Shown here one piece after another: positions 15,528 through 24,126 of a stretch of DNA of 55,324 bases. Source of the stretch: JBIOHJ01 sp044448905 (GTDB lineage Bacteria; Bacteroidota; Bacteroidia; AKYH767-A; OLB10); NCBI GenBank assembly GCA_044448905.1, contig JBIOHJ010000002.1:1-55324 (forward strand), read 5' to 3'. Each line of letters starts with the position of its first letter. The first letter of the stretch is position 1. The notes under the pieces were generated by a model. It had not been told where the DNA came from. It made no database searches and saw only the letters and a list, made by a program, of their open reading frames with translations. A program made the translations under genes and the position numbers.

Positions 15528-18104
15528 ATGAGTAAACCGCGCACGATTACCAAACTGGTTTTACTTCTCGTTTTGCTTCCCGCCATCACCCTGGCGCAGC
15601 AAATGACGCGCATACGCGGCAAAATTACCGATGCCGAAACCAAAGAACCCCTGCCATTTGTGAGCGTTGCGTTTGTCGGAAAAAACATAGGCACCGCTAC
15701 CGATTTTGACGGAAGCTTCCTGCTCGAAACACAATGGGGCTCGGGCCAGATAAAAGTTTCGTACGTAGGCTACGAACCGCAGGTAAAAACAGTAATTGAC
15801 GGAAAAACACAAATCATAAACTTCGAGCTTAAAGCAAAAGCTACCCAGCTCAAAGAAGTGGTTGTTACCGATAAAAAGAAATACCGCAATAAAAACAACC
15901 CCGCAGTTGACCTCATAAAAAAAGTGGTGGATAACAAAGACCGCAACCGCAAAGAAGGATTTGATTTTTATAATTACGATAAATACGAAAAAGTTGAATT
16001 CGACCTGAACAACATTACCGAAGATTTTAAAAACAGCAGGGCAATGAAAAAATTCCAGTTTGTTTTTAATTATGTCGATACATCGGAGCTAAACGGAAAA
16101 CCTTACCTGCCGCTTTGGTTTAAAGAAAGCAAATCGAAAGTTTACTACCGCAAAGACCCTCAAAACGAAAAAGAATATTTGCTCGGCACCAAGCAAGTAG
16201 GTTTCGAAGGCTACGTTGACGAGCAGGGCCTGAGCAATTTCATCGAAAACCTTTACCAGGAAATAAATATATACGAAAACAATATTGATTTGCTTACCAA
16301 CCAGTTTGTAAGCCCCATTTCAATCATAGCGCCCACGTATTATAAATTTTTCATAATAGATACACCCACCGTTAGCGGAGTAAAGTGCATAAACCTTGCA
16401 TTCATTACGCGCAACAAATCCGATTGGGGTTTTATGGGTAACCTCTACGTTGTAATGGATTCATCCTATGCCGTAAAGAAAGTTGAAATGGGTATTCCCA
16501 AAGACATTAACCTCAACTGGGTGCAGGGATTAAGAATAGAACAGGAGTATGATACAGTAGCCAATGTGGGAATGATGCTTTCGCGTGATGAGATTACCAT
16601 TGATTTCAACATTTCTAAAAAAGGAAAAGGATTGCAGGGAAAAAAAACCACTTCGTACATAGATTATCATATAAACGAACCGCTGCACGATAGCTTATTC
16701 AGCGGTGTAACACACATCATAAAATCGGACAGCGCCATGGAACGCAGCGAAGAGTTTTGGGAAAACGAGCGTCCCGAAAAACTTACCGAAGCTGAAAGCG
16801 GCATTTACGAAATGATTGACAGCGTTCAGAATGTTCCTGCTTTTAAAAACTTCATGAATGCCCTGTTCCTTGTAATAACAGGTTATACCGATGTGGGTCC
16901 GGTTTCAATTGGCCCGGTAGGTTCATTTTATAGTTTTAATGAAATAGAAGGCTTTCGCGGAAGAGTCGGGTTTAAAACCCTACCTGCATTCAGCAAGAAA
17001 TTCATGTGGGAAACCTTTGCGGCTTACGGGGCTAAAAAAGAATTTAACGAACATGTGTATACCCAAAAAGAACGGTTTAAACATTTCAATGCGGTAACCT
17101 ATACTTTCAACAAAGACAATATAGTTTACCCGTATCATTATATCCGGACATCTTTCGCGCATGATGTTGAAATTCCCGGTCAGAAATTACAATTTGTTTC
17201 CGAAGATAATTTCCTGCTTTCATTCAAGCGTGGCGTTAACGATAAAATGTTTTTTAATGATATAATGAAGTTCGAATATCTGCGCGAACACCGGAGCGGC
17301 CTCACATATAACTTTGTTCTGAAACATCTTGAGCAAAAACCTTTCGGTAATCTTTCCTTTCAGTATGAGCCCGGTGTGCTTGAACCCTTTCAGGGACAGG
17401 TTACTTCCAGCGAACTGATTGTTGATTTGCGCTTCGCTCCCAACGAACGTTTTTACCAGGGAAAAGTTTACCGTGTTCCCATTTTTACAAAACACCCCAT
17501 CTTCAGGCTCACCAGCACGTTTGGGTTCAAAGATGTTTTTAACAGCCAATATAGTTACCAGAATATCCAGTTCGGATTTTTCAAACGCGTTTATGTTTCG
17601 CCTTTTGGCTATGGCGATTTGAATGTTGAAGCCGGAAAAATATTTGGCCGGGTTCCCTATCCGTTGCTCACGTTTCCAAAGGCCAATCAAACGTATTCCT
17701 ACCAGCTCGAGTCGTATAACCTCATGAACTTTCTCGAGTTCATACACGATGAATATGTGGGATTAAATTACCAGCACTTCTTCAACGGATTTTTCTTTAA
17801 TAAAATTCCGCTGCTTAAAGAATTGGAGCTGCGCGAAGCCTGTTCCATAAAAGTATTGTACGGAAGAATTACTGATAACAATAACCCTGCGTATCACCCT
17901 GGCGAACTATTTATATTCCCCATTGATGAAAATGGAAAACCGATTACCTTTACGCTTGAGGGAAAACCTTATATCGAAGTAAGTGCCGGTGTAATGAATG
18001 TGTTTAAAATATTACGGGTGGAAATCATCAAACGGTTAACCTACCTCGATAATCCTAATGTTTCCGATATTGGTTTTAGGGCAAGAGCTAAATTTGATTT
18101 TTAG
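15528..18104 (+). CDS. DUF5686 outer-membrane protein with carboxypeptidase-like regulatory domain
   Basis: I choose the ATG at 15528, giving 858 residues. A signal peptide (ending ITLAQ) is followed by a CarboxypepD_reg-like beta domain (about 25-110: RIRGKITDAETKEPLPFVSV, IGTATDFDGSFLL) and then a very long DUF5686 region with many beta strands. The region ends in a TonB-receptor-like barrel signature and a terminal aromatic residue (RARAKFDF), typical of outer-membrane barrels. The family is common in Bacteroidota, but its function is not established. A TAAATTTG element (15503-15510) just upstream fits a -7 promoter box. Confidence 0.9.
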   Translation: MSKPRTITKLVLLLVLLPAITLAQQMTRIRGKITDAETKEPLPFVSVAFVGKNIGTATDFDGSFLLETQWGSGQIKVSYVGYEPQVKTVIDGKTQIINFELKAKATQLKEVVVTDKKKYRNKNNPAVDLIKKVVDNKDRNRKEGFDFYNYDKYEKVEFDLNNITEDFKNSRAMKKFQFVFNYVDTSELNGKPYLPLWFKESKSKVYYRKDPQNEKEYLLGTKQVGFEGYVDEQGLSNFIENLYQEINIYENNIDLLTNQFVSPISIIAPTYYKFFIIDTPTVSGVKCINLAFITRNKSDWGFMGNLYVVMDSSYAVKKVEMGIPKDINLNWVQGLRIEQEYDTVANVGMMLSRDEITIDFNISKKGKGLQGKKTTSYIDYHINEPLHDSLFSGVTHIIKSDSAMERSEEFWENERPEKLTEAESGIYEMIDSVQNVPAFKNFMNALFLVITGYTDVGPVSIGPVGSFYSFNEIEGFRGRVGFKTLPAFSKKFMWETFAAYGAKKEFNEHVYTQKERFKHFNAVTYTFNKDNIVYPYHYIRTSFAHDVEIPGQKLQFVSEDNFLLSFKRGVNDKMFFNDIMKFEYLREHRSGLTYNFVLKHLEQKPFGNLSFQYEPGVLEPFQGQVTSSELIVDLRFAPNERFYQGKVYRVPIFTKHPIFRLTSTFGFKDVFNSQYSYQNIQFGFFKRVYVSPFGYGDLNVEAGKIFGRVPYPLLTFPKANQTYSYQLESYNLMNFLEFIHDEYVGLNYQHFFNGFFFNKIPLLKELELREACSIKVLYGRITDNNNPAYHPGELFIFPIDENGKPITFTLEGKPYIEVSAGVMNVFKILRVEIIKRLTYLDNPNVSDIGFRARAKFDF

Positions 18105-18149
18105 TATGTGGTTATTCGTAAATTCGTACCCATTTGTACTTCATAGATA

Positions 18150-18845
18150 ATGCTGAAAGAAATTGCACAGGAAACCGTTTATAAGATCATAAACCCGCTT
18201 GTAAAGCTATTGGTGCGGATGCATGTTACCCCCAATGCGATAACCACGATCGGGCTTTGCCTGAATATTGCAGCTGCAATTGTTTTTATCATAGGTGCTG
18301 AATTTGGTGAACGTGGTGATTTAAGTTATGTAGGAATTGGCGGTGCCGTTATTTTATTTGCCGGCCTGTTCGATATGCTTGACGGGCAGGTGGCGCGCAT
18401 CGGCAAAATGACTTCACGTTTCGGTGCTTTGTATGATTCGGTTTTAGACCGCTACAGCGAACTGATTATGTTTCTCGGTATTTGTTATTACCTCGTTTCG
18501 CAAAATTATTTTATGAGCTCTTTAATTGCCTTCATGGCGCTTATTGGTTCAATGATGGTGAGTTATACACGCGCTCGTGCCGAAGGGTTAGGTATTCAAT
18601 GCACAGTTGGTTTAATGCAACGGCCTGAGCGTGTTGTTATCATAGGGATTTCTGCAATTGCGTGTGGTATCATTTCTATGTTTATTGGCGGTGACTTCAA
18701 ATACTATGTAAGTTTTCTCCCGTTTTATTTATACGAAACCATTACTTTTTTTACATTTCCTATTCTTATTGTTGCTATCCTTTCGAATTATACAGCAATC
18801 GACAGGCTCAGGTATTGTAAAAAAGAGCTGGAAAATAAAAATTAA
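18150..18845 (+). CDS. CDP-alcohol phosphotransferase (candidate phosphatidylinositol-phosphate synthase)
   Basis: The 231-residue membrane enzyme carries the complete family motif D-G-x2-A-R-x8-G-x3-D-x3-D, visible as DGQVARIGKMTSRFGALYDSVLD at about 77-99, and about six membrane helices. The family joins a CDP-activated lipid to an alcohol. The neighbourhood contains myo-inositol-phosphate synthase, a PgpA-like phosphatase and a PAP2-type IPC-synthase-like protein. From this I infer that the alcohol is inositol phosphate and the product phosphatidylinositol phosphate. Alternatives such as phosphatidylglycerophosphate or archaetidyl-type synthesis fit the context less well. The next gene follows after 16 bp. 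Confidence 0.88.
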   Translation: MLKEIAQETVYKIINPLVKLLVRMHVTPNAITTIGLCLNIAAAIVFIIGAEFGERGDLSYVGIGGAVILFAGLFDMLDGQVARIGKMTSRFGALYDSVLDRYSELIMFLGICYYLVSQNYFMSSLIAFMALIGSMMVSYTRARAEGLGIQCTVGLMQRPERVVIIGISAIACGIISMFIGGDFKYYVSFLPFYLYETITFFTFPILIVAILSNYTAIDRLRYCKKELENKN

Positions 18846-18861
18846 AAGCCGGGTTTAGTTT

Positions 18862-19446
18862 ATGAAAGAGAAATTTAAATTGATTGCTGCCCTTTGTTTC
18901 ATTATTCATAGCAATTGTTTGTCACAATCGCAGCCTGAAACAACTTTGAATAATATTGTCAACCAAACCATAAAAAATTTTCCAATTCCCCCCCAAAATA
19001 AAAATTCTCTTTTTTACCTTCAGCGAAATAAAAACTCAAATACCATTATTTATGAAGCCAATATTCTGCCGAACGGCAAACTTGATTCGAAAAATCCAGT
19101 GAGCGTTTTCTGGCTTCGTTATACTGAGGGCGGTGAAAAAAAGGAATTGAACTGGATACAACGCTGGCTGGCTTACGGTGTGGATTTTGAGCCGGCTAAA
19201 GATGGTTCCGGAAATTACATCATAACTCCCGTTGCACTTAAACATCGTAAAATAATAGTAAGCATTGACAGTGATGGAAAGGCCAACGCCTGGCTGAACA
19301 TGAACGGAAAAAATGCGCGCCTCAATCGCATTTATGCGCAGGCACAGGAAACAAACTGGTTGCCAACTGTTAAGTTTGTTCAGCTAAAAGGAGAAGATGT
19401 CAAAACAAAACAGGATGTGTATGAGTATATTTTTCCTAAAAAATAG
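18862..19446 (+). CDS. DUF4833 family protein, exported
   Basis: The 194-residue protein has an N-terminal signal peptide (hydrophobic stretch ending HSNCLSQ) and a DUF4833-type body with YEANILPNGKLDSKNPVSV, FWLRY and a region LNWIQRWLAYGVDFEP. Biochemical function is unknown. It is tightly linked (16 bp) to the CDP-alcohol phosphotransferase gene and converges on the PAP2 gene, which suggests a periplasmic role in inositol-lipid or sphingolipid metabolism; that is inference from context only. Confidence 0.82.
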   Translation: MKEKFKLIAALCFIIHSNCLSQSQPETTLNNIVNQTIKNFPIPPQNKNSLFYLQRNKNSNTIIYEANILPNGKLDSKNPVSVFWLRYTEGGEKKELNWIQRWLAYGVDFEPAKDGSGNYIITPVALKHRKIIVSIDSDGKANAWLNMNGKNARLNRIYAQAQETNWLPTVKFVQLKGEDVKTKQDVYEYIFPKK

Positions 19447-19500
19447 TAACTATGAGACTGTTGCTAATTGCTTAATTTACCAATAGGTTAGGAATTATTT

Positions 19501-20430
19501 TTATATTTTTTTCGACAAGCGATAAAACCAGTTGCTAATTCCTGGTTGAGTTAATAGAACTCTTTCCAAAATGGATATAGCCGCTATTGCACAGGTGGCA
19601 CCAAGCAGCACATCAATTATGTAATGATGAAAAGAATAAACAGCCGCGAACCATATGCCGAGTAAAAAAATAATAAATCCTGAAGCAACGGCAGTTTTCA
19701 TTCTACGCTTTATTGCGTAAAAAAGCACAACAACAGGGTAAGCTGCATGCAAAGAAGGCATTGCTGCAAAAATGTTTGCGTTCTTTGAATAAATAGCTCC
19801 AAACAAATTTATCCCAAGCAATTCATCAACCCTTGCAAACCCTGCTGAACTGGAAGCTGCGCTTCGGTAAAATTCAAAACCATATTTTTCAACATACCAG
19901 GGGGGTGCGGCCGGATACAGGTAATAAACAATAAATCCAATAAGATTGGTTAATACAAAAGCATAAGAAAACCGGAGGAAGTAAATTTTATCTTTAAACA
20001 ATAAATAAAAGGCAAAAGCCAGTGGAACAGGTACCCAATTTATATAAAACAATCCGGCAATAACATCGGCTGCGGTACTTTGGTGCATTTTTAAAAATTC
20101 ATTGGGGGTAATCAGAATATTATTTACATGAATTCCAAAACACGATTTCTCCAAGTCATACAAGTCCTTTATATGAACGGTATTAACCGTGTAGTTTGGT
20201 ACTATCCTCATTGCATCATATACAATCCAGTAAATTATAAAAATGAAAAAAGCGGTTATGAACTTGCGTGTAGCCGAATTGAGAAAATAGCAAAAAAGGG
20301 ATAAACAAATTAAAAATATATGGTCGCTTCTGATTCCGACAAAACAACTAATCCATAGGCAATAAATAGTCAACAATAAACCGGCACTTAATAATGATTT
20401 TGAAGAAAAACGATTAAAAGCTATATCCAT
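19501..20430 (-). CDS. PAP2-superfamily membrane protein, inositol phosphorylceramide synthase-like
   Basis: The start is the ATG at 20430 (MDIAFNRFS); a TTG six codons upstream is also open. The 309-residue protein has several membrane helices and the PAP2_3/Aur1-type catalytic motifs YPAAPPWYVEKYG, AMPSLHAAYPV (first His) and SFHHYIIDVLLGA (second His with Asp). In fungi and in Bacteroides such enzymes move inositol phosphate from phosphatidylinositol to ceramide. The nearby inositol-phosphate synthase, CDP-alcohol phosphotransferase and PgpA genes support that role here. A plain lipid phosphatase is the alternative. It is divergent from the PhyH gene across a shared intergenic region. Confidence 0.87.
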   Translation of the reverse strand: MDIAFNRFSSKSLLSAGLLLTIYCLWISCFVGIRSDHIFLICLSLFCYFLNSATRKFITAFFIFIIYWIVYDAMRIVPNYTVNTVHIKDLYDLEKSCFGIHVNNILITPNEFLKMHQSTAADVIAGLFYINWVPVPLAFAFYLLFKDKIYFLRFSYAFVLTNLIGFIVYYLYPAAPPWYVEKYGFEFYRSAASSSAGFARVDELLGINLFGAIYSKNANIFAAMPSLHAAYPVVVLFYAIKRRMKTAVASGFIIFLLGIWFAAVYSFHHYIIDVLLGATCAIAAISILERVLLTQPGISNWFYRLSKKI

Positions 20431-20612
20431 GAATTCAACAATATTCAATGAAAAATTCGGGTGGTCGAAATTAATAAAGTTAAAGTCAAATGTTAAGGCG
20501 GATGAAGTTTACCTGAATATATAAATAATAAAGTTGTTGAAAACTTAAACATGTTTTTTATCTTAGCAGCGGAAAACGACTTTAATAACTTTAATAAATT
20601 GTTAAGAAATTG

Positions 20613-20646
20613 TTTGTTTACTATTTGGAAAGAAAATATACCTTTG
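20613..20646 (+). promoter_or_regulatory. Bacteroidota-type promoter for the PhyH gene
   Basis: A TTTG (20613-20616) is followed after 22 bp by TACCTTTG (20639-20646), matching the Bacteroidota consensus TTTG / TAnnTTTG. It ends 31 bp before the ATG at 20678. Confidence 0.55.
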
Positions 20647-20677
20647 CGAATCTTTTTTGCTTAAACCACATAAAGAA

Positions 20678-21499
20678 ATGAACGAACACAGGGTTCAGTA
20701 TAAAACATTTACACTTAACGGAGACCTCACAGCAGAGCAGATAAATTTCTTTAACAGGAACGGTTTTATTCACTTCAAAAATTTTCTGAACACGAATGAA
20801 GTGACCAGTTTTTGGAAGTCAATTGAATCTGTTCACCAAAGCTGGATTAACGAAAAGAAGGATAAAATTAATGGAATTCCTGTGGTTTTTGGCCAAGATG
20901 AAAAAGGCAATAAAATAGTTCAACGATCACCATTTACTTCGCTGTTCAGCAGTGAATTACGAGAATTAATCAAAAGTGGAAGATTAAAGCCTTTGGTTAA
21001 GTTTCTTTCGCAGGATGATGCACGAATAACCGAAAACGAAAAAGATGGTGTGGTGGTAAACCATTATATAAATCATAAGAACAGCGAACTGAAGCAGATG
21101 GGCTGGCATACCGATAGCGCTCGCGATATATTTTATTTTCAGAAAGTGCAGCCTATGCTTAATGTTGGAATTTACCTTACCGATTCAACTAAAGCGCATG
21201 GTGGTTTGCGTGTGCTTCCTGGTACTCATAAGCAAAGTGTGCGCAGCCTCCTGTTCCGCAAAAAACAATTCATCAGCATGTCTCCCGATAAGAATGAAGT
21301 GCTGGTTGAAGCGCAGGCGGGTGATCTTGTTATTCATCATGGAGCCATCTGGCATCGGGTTGCAATGTCCGAACTGACAGGCGATGCAAGCCGCAGGATT
21401 ACTATGTACATTCCGGTAATTTGTGGTAAGCCCAAAGTAAAAAATATGCACAGTAAAACTCCGTTTTACCACAAGCTGCGTTTCCTTGCCAAAAAATAA
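20678..21499 (+). CDS. Phytanoyl-CoA dioxygenase (PhyH) family Fe(II)/2-oxoglutarate oxygenase
   Basis: The ATG at 20678 is preferred over a TTG at 20657; this gives 273 residues. The Fe(II) ligands are visible as HTD in GWHTDSARDIF and a distal His in VIHHGAIWHRV, with a 2-oxoglutarate-binding Arg candidate in ASRRITMYIP. PhyH enzymes hydroxylate carbon next to activated positions of lipids and small molecules. Placed between the IPC-synthase-like gene and the inositol-phosphate synthase gene, it could hydroxylate a fatty-acyl or sphingoid part of the lipid (inference). It has its own TTTG/TAnnTTTG promoter. Confidence 0.88.
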   Translation: MNEHRVQYKTFTLNGDLTAEQINFFNRNGFIHFKNFLNTNEVTSFWKSIESVHQSWINEKKDKINGIPVVFGQDEKGNKIVQRSPFTSLFSSELRELIKSGRLKPLVKFLSQDDARITENEKDGVVVNHYINHKNSELKQMGWHTDSARDIFYFQKVQPMLNVGIYLTDSTKAHGGLRVLPGTHKQSVRSLLFRKKQFISMSPDKNEVLVEAQAGDLVIHHGAIWHRVAMSELTGDASRRITMYIPVICGKPKVKNMHSKTPFYHKLRFLAKK

Positions 21500-21565
21500 T
21501 CTTAGGGTTATTTTTTATTTTCATACCTTTAAGCCTTAAAATTTAAATACTAAATTCTTTCAGAC

Positions 21566-22891
21566 ATGTCTTCAATCAATATTAAAGCCCCAACGGGCAA
21601 ACTTGGTATTTTAACTCCCGGAATGGGTGCTGTTGCCACCACCTTTATTGCCGGTGTAATTGCAGTCAGGAGGGGTTTGGGATTACCAGTCGGATCGCTT
21701 ACCCAGTTAGGCGATATTCGACTGGGTAAAAGAACAGAACCGCGCAATCCTAAAATAAAAGATTTTATTCCGCTGCAGGATTTGGAAAATATTGTTTTTG
21801 GTGGTTGGGATATTTTTGAAGATAACGTGTATGAAGCTGCCGTAAAAGCTGCCGTTATTGATCAGAATTTGTTGAACCAGGTTAAGAGTGAATTGGAACA
21901 AATTAAACCCATGAAAGCGGTTTTCGATTCGGCTTGGGTAAAAAATCTTCATGGCACACATATTAAATCCGAAAAAACAAAATGGGATTATGCTGAGGCT
22001 CTGATAAAAGACATCAAAGAATTTAAAGAGAAAAATAAATGCGAACGGCTGGTTATGGTTTGGTGCGGCTCCACCGAGGTATATATCGAAGAAAAAGAAG
22101 TTCATCAGACTATTGAAAAATTTGAAGAAGGGTTAAAGAATAACAGCCCGCACATGGCGCCCAGCATGATTTATGCTTATGCATCCATCAAATGCGGTGT
22201 GCCTTTTGCCAACGGTGCTCCTAACCTGTCGTGCGATGTTCCTGCTTTGGTTGAACTTGCAAAGCTTAATAACGTTCCGGTTGCGGGAAAAGATTTTAAA
22301 ACCGGTCAGACGTTAATGAAAACAATTGTTGCTCCGGGTCTTCGGGCACGCGCATTAGGAATTAAAGGCTGGTTTTCTACCAATATTCTCGGCAATCGTG
22401 ATGGCGAAGTGCTGGATGATCCTTCGAGCTTTAAAACGAAAGAAGTTTCAAAGCTGAGTGTTCTAAAAGATATTTTAGCCCCCGATCAGCATCCAGAACT
22501 TTACAGTAATCTTTATCATAAAGTAAATATCAATTACTACCCTCCGCGTGGTGATAACAAAGAGAGCTGGGATAACATAGATATTTTTGGATGGCTCGGC
22601 TATGAAATGCAGATTAAAATAAATTTTCTTTGCCGCGATTCCATTCTTGCTGCTCCCATTGTTCTTGATCTTGCTTTGTTCCTCGATCTTGCCCAGCGTG
22701 CCGAAATGAGCGGTATCCAGGAATGGCTTTCGTTCTATTTTAAGTCACCGCAAACTGCACCGGGCTTAAATCCGCTTCACGATATTTTTAAGCAGCTGAT
22801 GAAGCTCGAAAATACTTTGCGTCATCTGAAAGGCGAAGATCTGATCACACATCTTGGATTGGATTATTATGAGGAGTATGTGACGCAGTAG
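21566..22891 (+). CDS. ino1: Myo-inositol-1-phosphate synthase
   Basis: The 441-residue protein begins with an NAD-binding segment GKLGILTPGMGAVATTFIAGV. It continues with family blocks GGWDIFEDNVYEAA, MIYAYASIKCGVPFANGAPN, VPVAGKDFKTGQTLMKT and NILGNRDGEVLDDP, all typical of inositol-3-phosphate synthase. It converts glucose 6-phosphate to myo-inositol 1-phosphate (1L-myo-inositol 3-phosphate). The form matches the Bacteroidota members found in inositol-lipid gene clusters. The PgpA-like gene starts 14 bp downstream, so the two are probably co-transcribed. Confidence 0.96.
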   Translation: MSSINIKAPTGKLGILTPGMGAVATTFIAGVIAVRRGLGLPVGSLTQLGDIRLGKRTEPRNPKIKDFIPLQDLENIVFGGWDIFEDNVYEAAVKAAVIDQNLLNQVKSELEQIKPMKAVFDSAWVKNLHGTHIKSEKTKWDYAEALIKDIKEFKEKNKCERLVMVWCGSTEVYIEEKEVHQTIEKFEEGLKNNSPHMAPSMIYAYASIKCGVPFANGAPNLSCDVPALVELAKLNNVPVAGKDFKTGQTLMKTIVAPGLRARALGIKGWFSTNILGNRDGEVLDDPSSFKTKEVSKLSVLKDILAPDQHPELYSNLYHKVNINYYPPRGDNKESWDNIDIFGWLGYEMQIKINFLCRDSILAAPIVLDLALFLDLAQRAEMSGIQEWLSFYFKSPQTAPGLNPLHDIFKQLMKLENTLRHLKGEDLITHLGLDYYEEYVTQ

Positions 22892-22905
22892 GTCATTACT
22901 TTCTT

Positions 22906-23379
22906 ATGAAATTATTTTACAAAATCATTGCTGCCGGTTTTGGAAGTGGCTTTTCACCCATTGCCCCCGGAACGGTTGGCAGTTTGGTTGGATGCTTCCT
23001 TGTTTTTCTCCTCAATTCATTTCTTCCATCTGAAAATTATTTTTTTCAATTGTGCATTGTGCATTGTGGATTGTGCATTCTATTTCTCATCATCGGAATT
23101 ATTTCAATAAACAATTTACAAAGTGAATGGGGTCACGATTCACCAAAGTTTACCGTTGATGAAATTGCCGGCATGTTAATTTCTGTTTTGTTCATTCCAT
23201 TTTCATGGCAAAATATTTTAATCGGGTTTGTGCTGTTCCGTTTCTTTGATATTTTAAAACCCTTTGGCATCCGGCAGCTCGAAAAAGTGCATGGCGGTTG
23301 GGGAGTGATGCTTGATGATGTTCTTGCGGGGATTTTTGCGAATATAATTCTGCAAATAAGTTTACGATTTATTTTTTAA
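22906..23379 (+). CDS. PgpA-like phosphatase (candidate phosphatidylinositol-phosphate phosphatase)
   Basis: The 157-residue membrane protein shows the PgpA family hallmarks: an N-terminal SPIAPGTVGSLVG, a metal-site VDEIAGM and a C-terminal LDDVLAGIFANI. PgpA removes the phosphate from phosphatidylglycerophosphate. Directly after inositol-phosphate synthase, the more likely substrate is phosphatidylinositol phosphate, as reported for Bacteroides clusters. A stretch of GTGCATT-type phrase repeats (about 23047-23080) encodes the loop and start of helix two (QLCIVHCGLCILF), an odd insertion compared with a normal PgpA. Confidence 0.9.
   Translation: MKLFYKIIAAGFGSGFSPIAPGTVGSLVGCFLVFLLNSFLPSENYFFQLCIVHCGLCILFLIIGIISINNLQSEWGHDSPKFTVDEIAGMLISVLFIPFSWQNILIGFVLFRFFDILKPFGIRQLEKVHGGWGVMLDDVLAGIFANIILQISLRFIF
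23047..23080. repeat. Phrase-like repeat (TTGTGCA units) inside the PgpA-like gene
   Basis: Four near-copies of a TTGTGCATTG-type unit lie in frame within the coding sequence. The gene remains open across them, so the units are translated as part of a hydrophobic segment. Confidence 0.65.
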
Positions 23380-23387
23380 TTTTAATC

Positions 23388-23414
23388 TCTGCGCCCTTTG
23401 CGCCTCTGCGTGAA
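23388..23414. repeat. Dispersed CTCTGCGTGAAA-type repeat, copy 1
   Basis: The sequence CTGCGCCCTTTGCGCCTCTGCGTGAAA sits immediately before the ATG at 23415. Related copies lie inverted at about 23991-24020 and direct at about 24054-24089. Confidence 0.65.
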
Positions 23415-23987
23415 ATGTCCAAAATCCTTATCCTCGACAACTATGATTCCTTCACTTTCAACCTCGTTCATTATGTTGAAAAAATAATTGATGATGAGGT
23501 GGATGTTTTCCGGAACGATGAAATCAGTCTTGTTGAAATTGAGCGATATGAAAAAATAATTCTTTCTCCCGGTCCTGGTTTGCCAAAAGATGCCGGCATT
23601 TTAATTCCATTAATAAAAAAATACGCTCCAACAAAAAAAATTCTCGGTGTGTGCCTCGGCTTGCAGGCAATTGGTGAAGCGTTCGGGGCAAAGCTGAAAA
23701 ACCTGTCCGAAGTGCATCACGGTGTTGCAAGAGAAGTAAACGTTACCGATTCAAATGAAAATCTTTTTACCGGTATTCCCGGAAAATTTAATGCAGGGCG
23801 TTATCATTCCTGGGTAATTGACCGCAGTATGCTTCCCTCCTGCTTAAAAATTACCTCTGCTGATAACAACAATGAAATCATGTCCATTGCTCATTCACAA
23901 TATGATTTAAAAGGAGTTCAGTTTCATCCTGAATCAATTTTGACGGAGTATGGAGAAAAGCTGTTGGAGAACTGGCTGCAAAAATGA
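23415..23987 (+). CDS. Class I glutamine amidotransferase of anthranilate / aminodeoxychorismate synthase
   Basis: The 190-residue protein is a TrpG/PabA-type amidotransferase. It opens ILDNYDSFTFNLVHY, has the nucleophile Cys80 in GVCLGLQAIGEAFG and the His171/Glu173 pair in GVQFHPESIL. It supplies ammonia to component I, either for anthranilate (tryptophan) or 4-amino-4-deoxychorismate (folate). No component I gene is near, so trpG and pabA cannot be told apart; one protein may serve both. The ATG is preceded directly by a dispersed repeat rather than a recognisable ribosome binding site. Confidence 0.93.
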   Translation: MSKILILDNYDSFTFNLVHYVEKIIDDEVDVFRNDEISLVEIERYEKIILSPGPGLPKDAGILIPLIKKYAPTKKILGVCLGLQAIGEAFGAKLKNLSEVHHGVAREVNVTDSNENLFTGIPGKFNAGRYHSWVIDRSMLPSCLKITSADNNNEIMSIAHSQYDLKGVQFHPESILTEYGEKLLENWLQK

Positions 23988-23990
23988 TTT

Positions 23991-24090
23991 CATGCAGAGT
24001 TCGCTGAGGTGCAGAGGAAACAGAAAAATTGAACAATTTATTTCTTTTTCTCAGCCAACTCTGTTTCTCTGCGGGCTCCGCGTGAAATAG
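23991..24090. repeat. Dispersed CTCTGCGTGAAA-type repeats, copies 2 (inverted) and 3 (direct)
   Basis: About 23991-24020 is the reverse complement of the repeat family (its complement reads CTCTGCACCTCAGCG and then a TGCATGAAAT end). About 24054-24089 is a direct copy ending CCGCGTGAAAT. Together they form an imperfect inverted pair filling most of the gap between the amidotransferase gene and the next gene. Confidence 0.65.
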
Positions 24091-24126
24091 ATTTTTCCTA
24101 CTTTCACAACTTCAAATCCAGCCATC

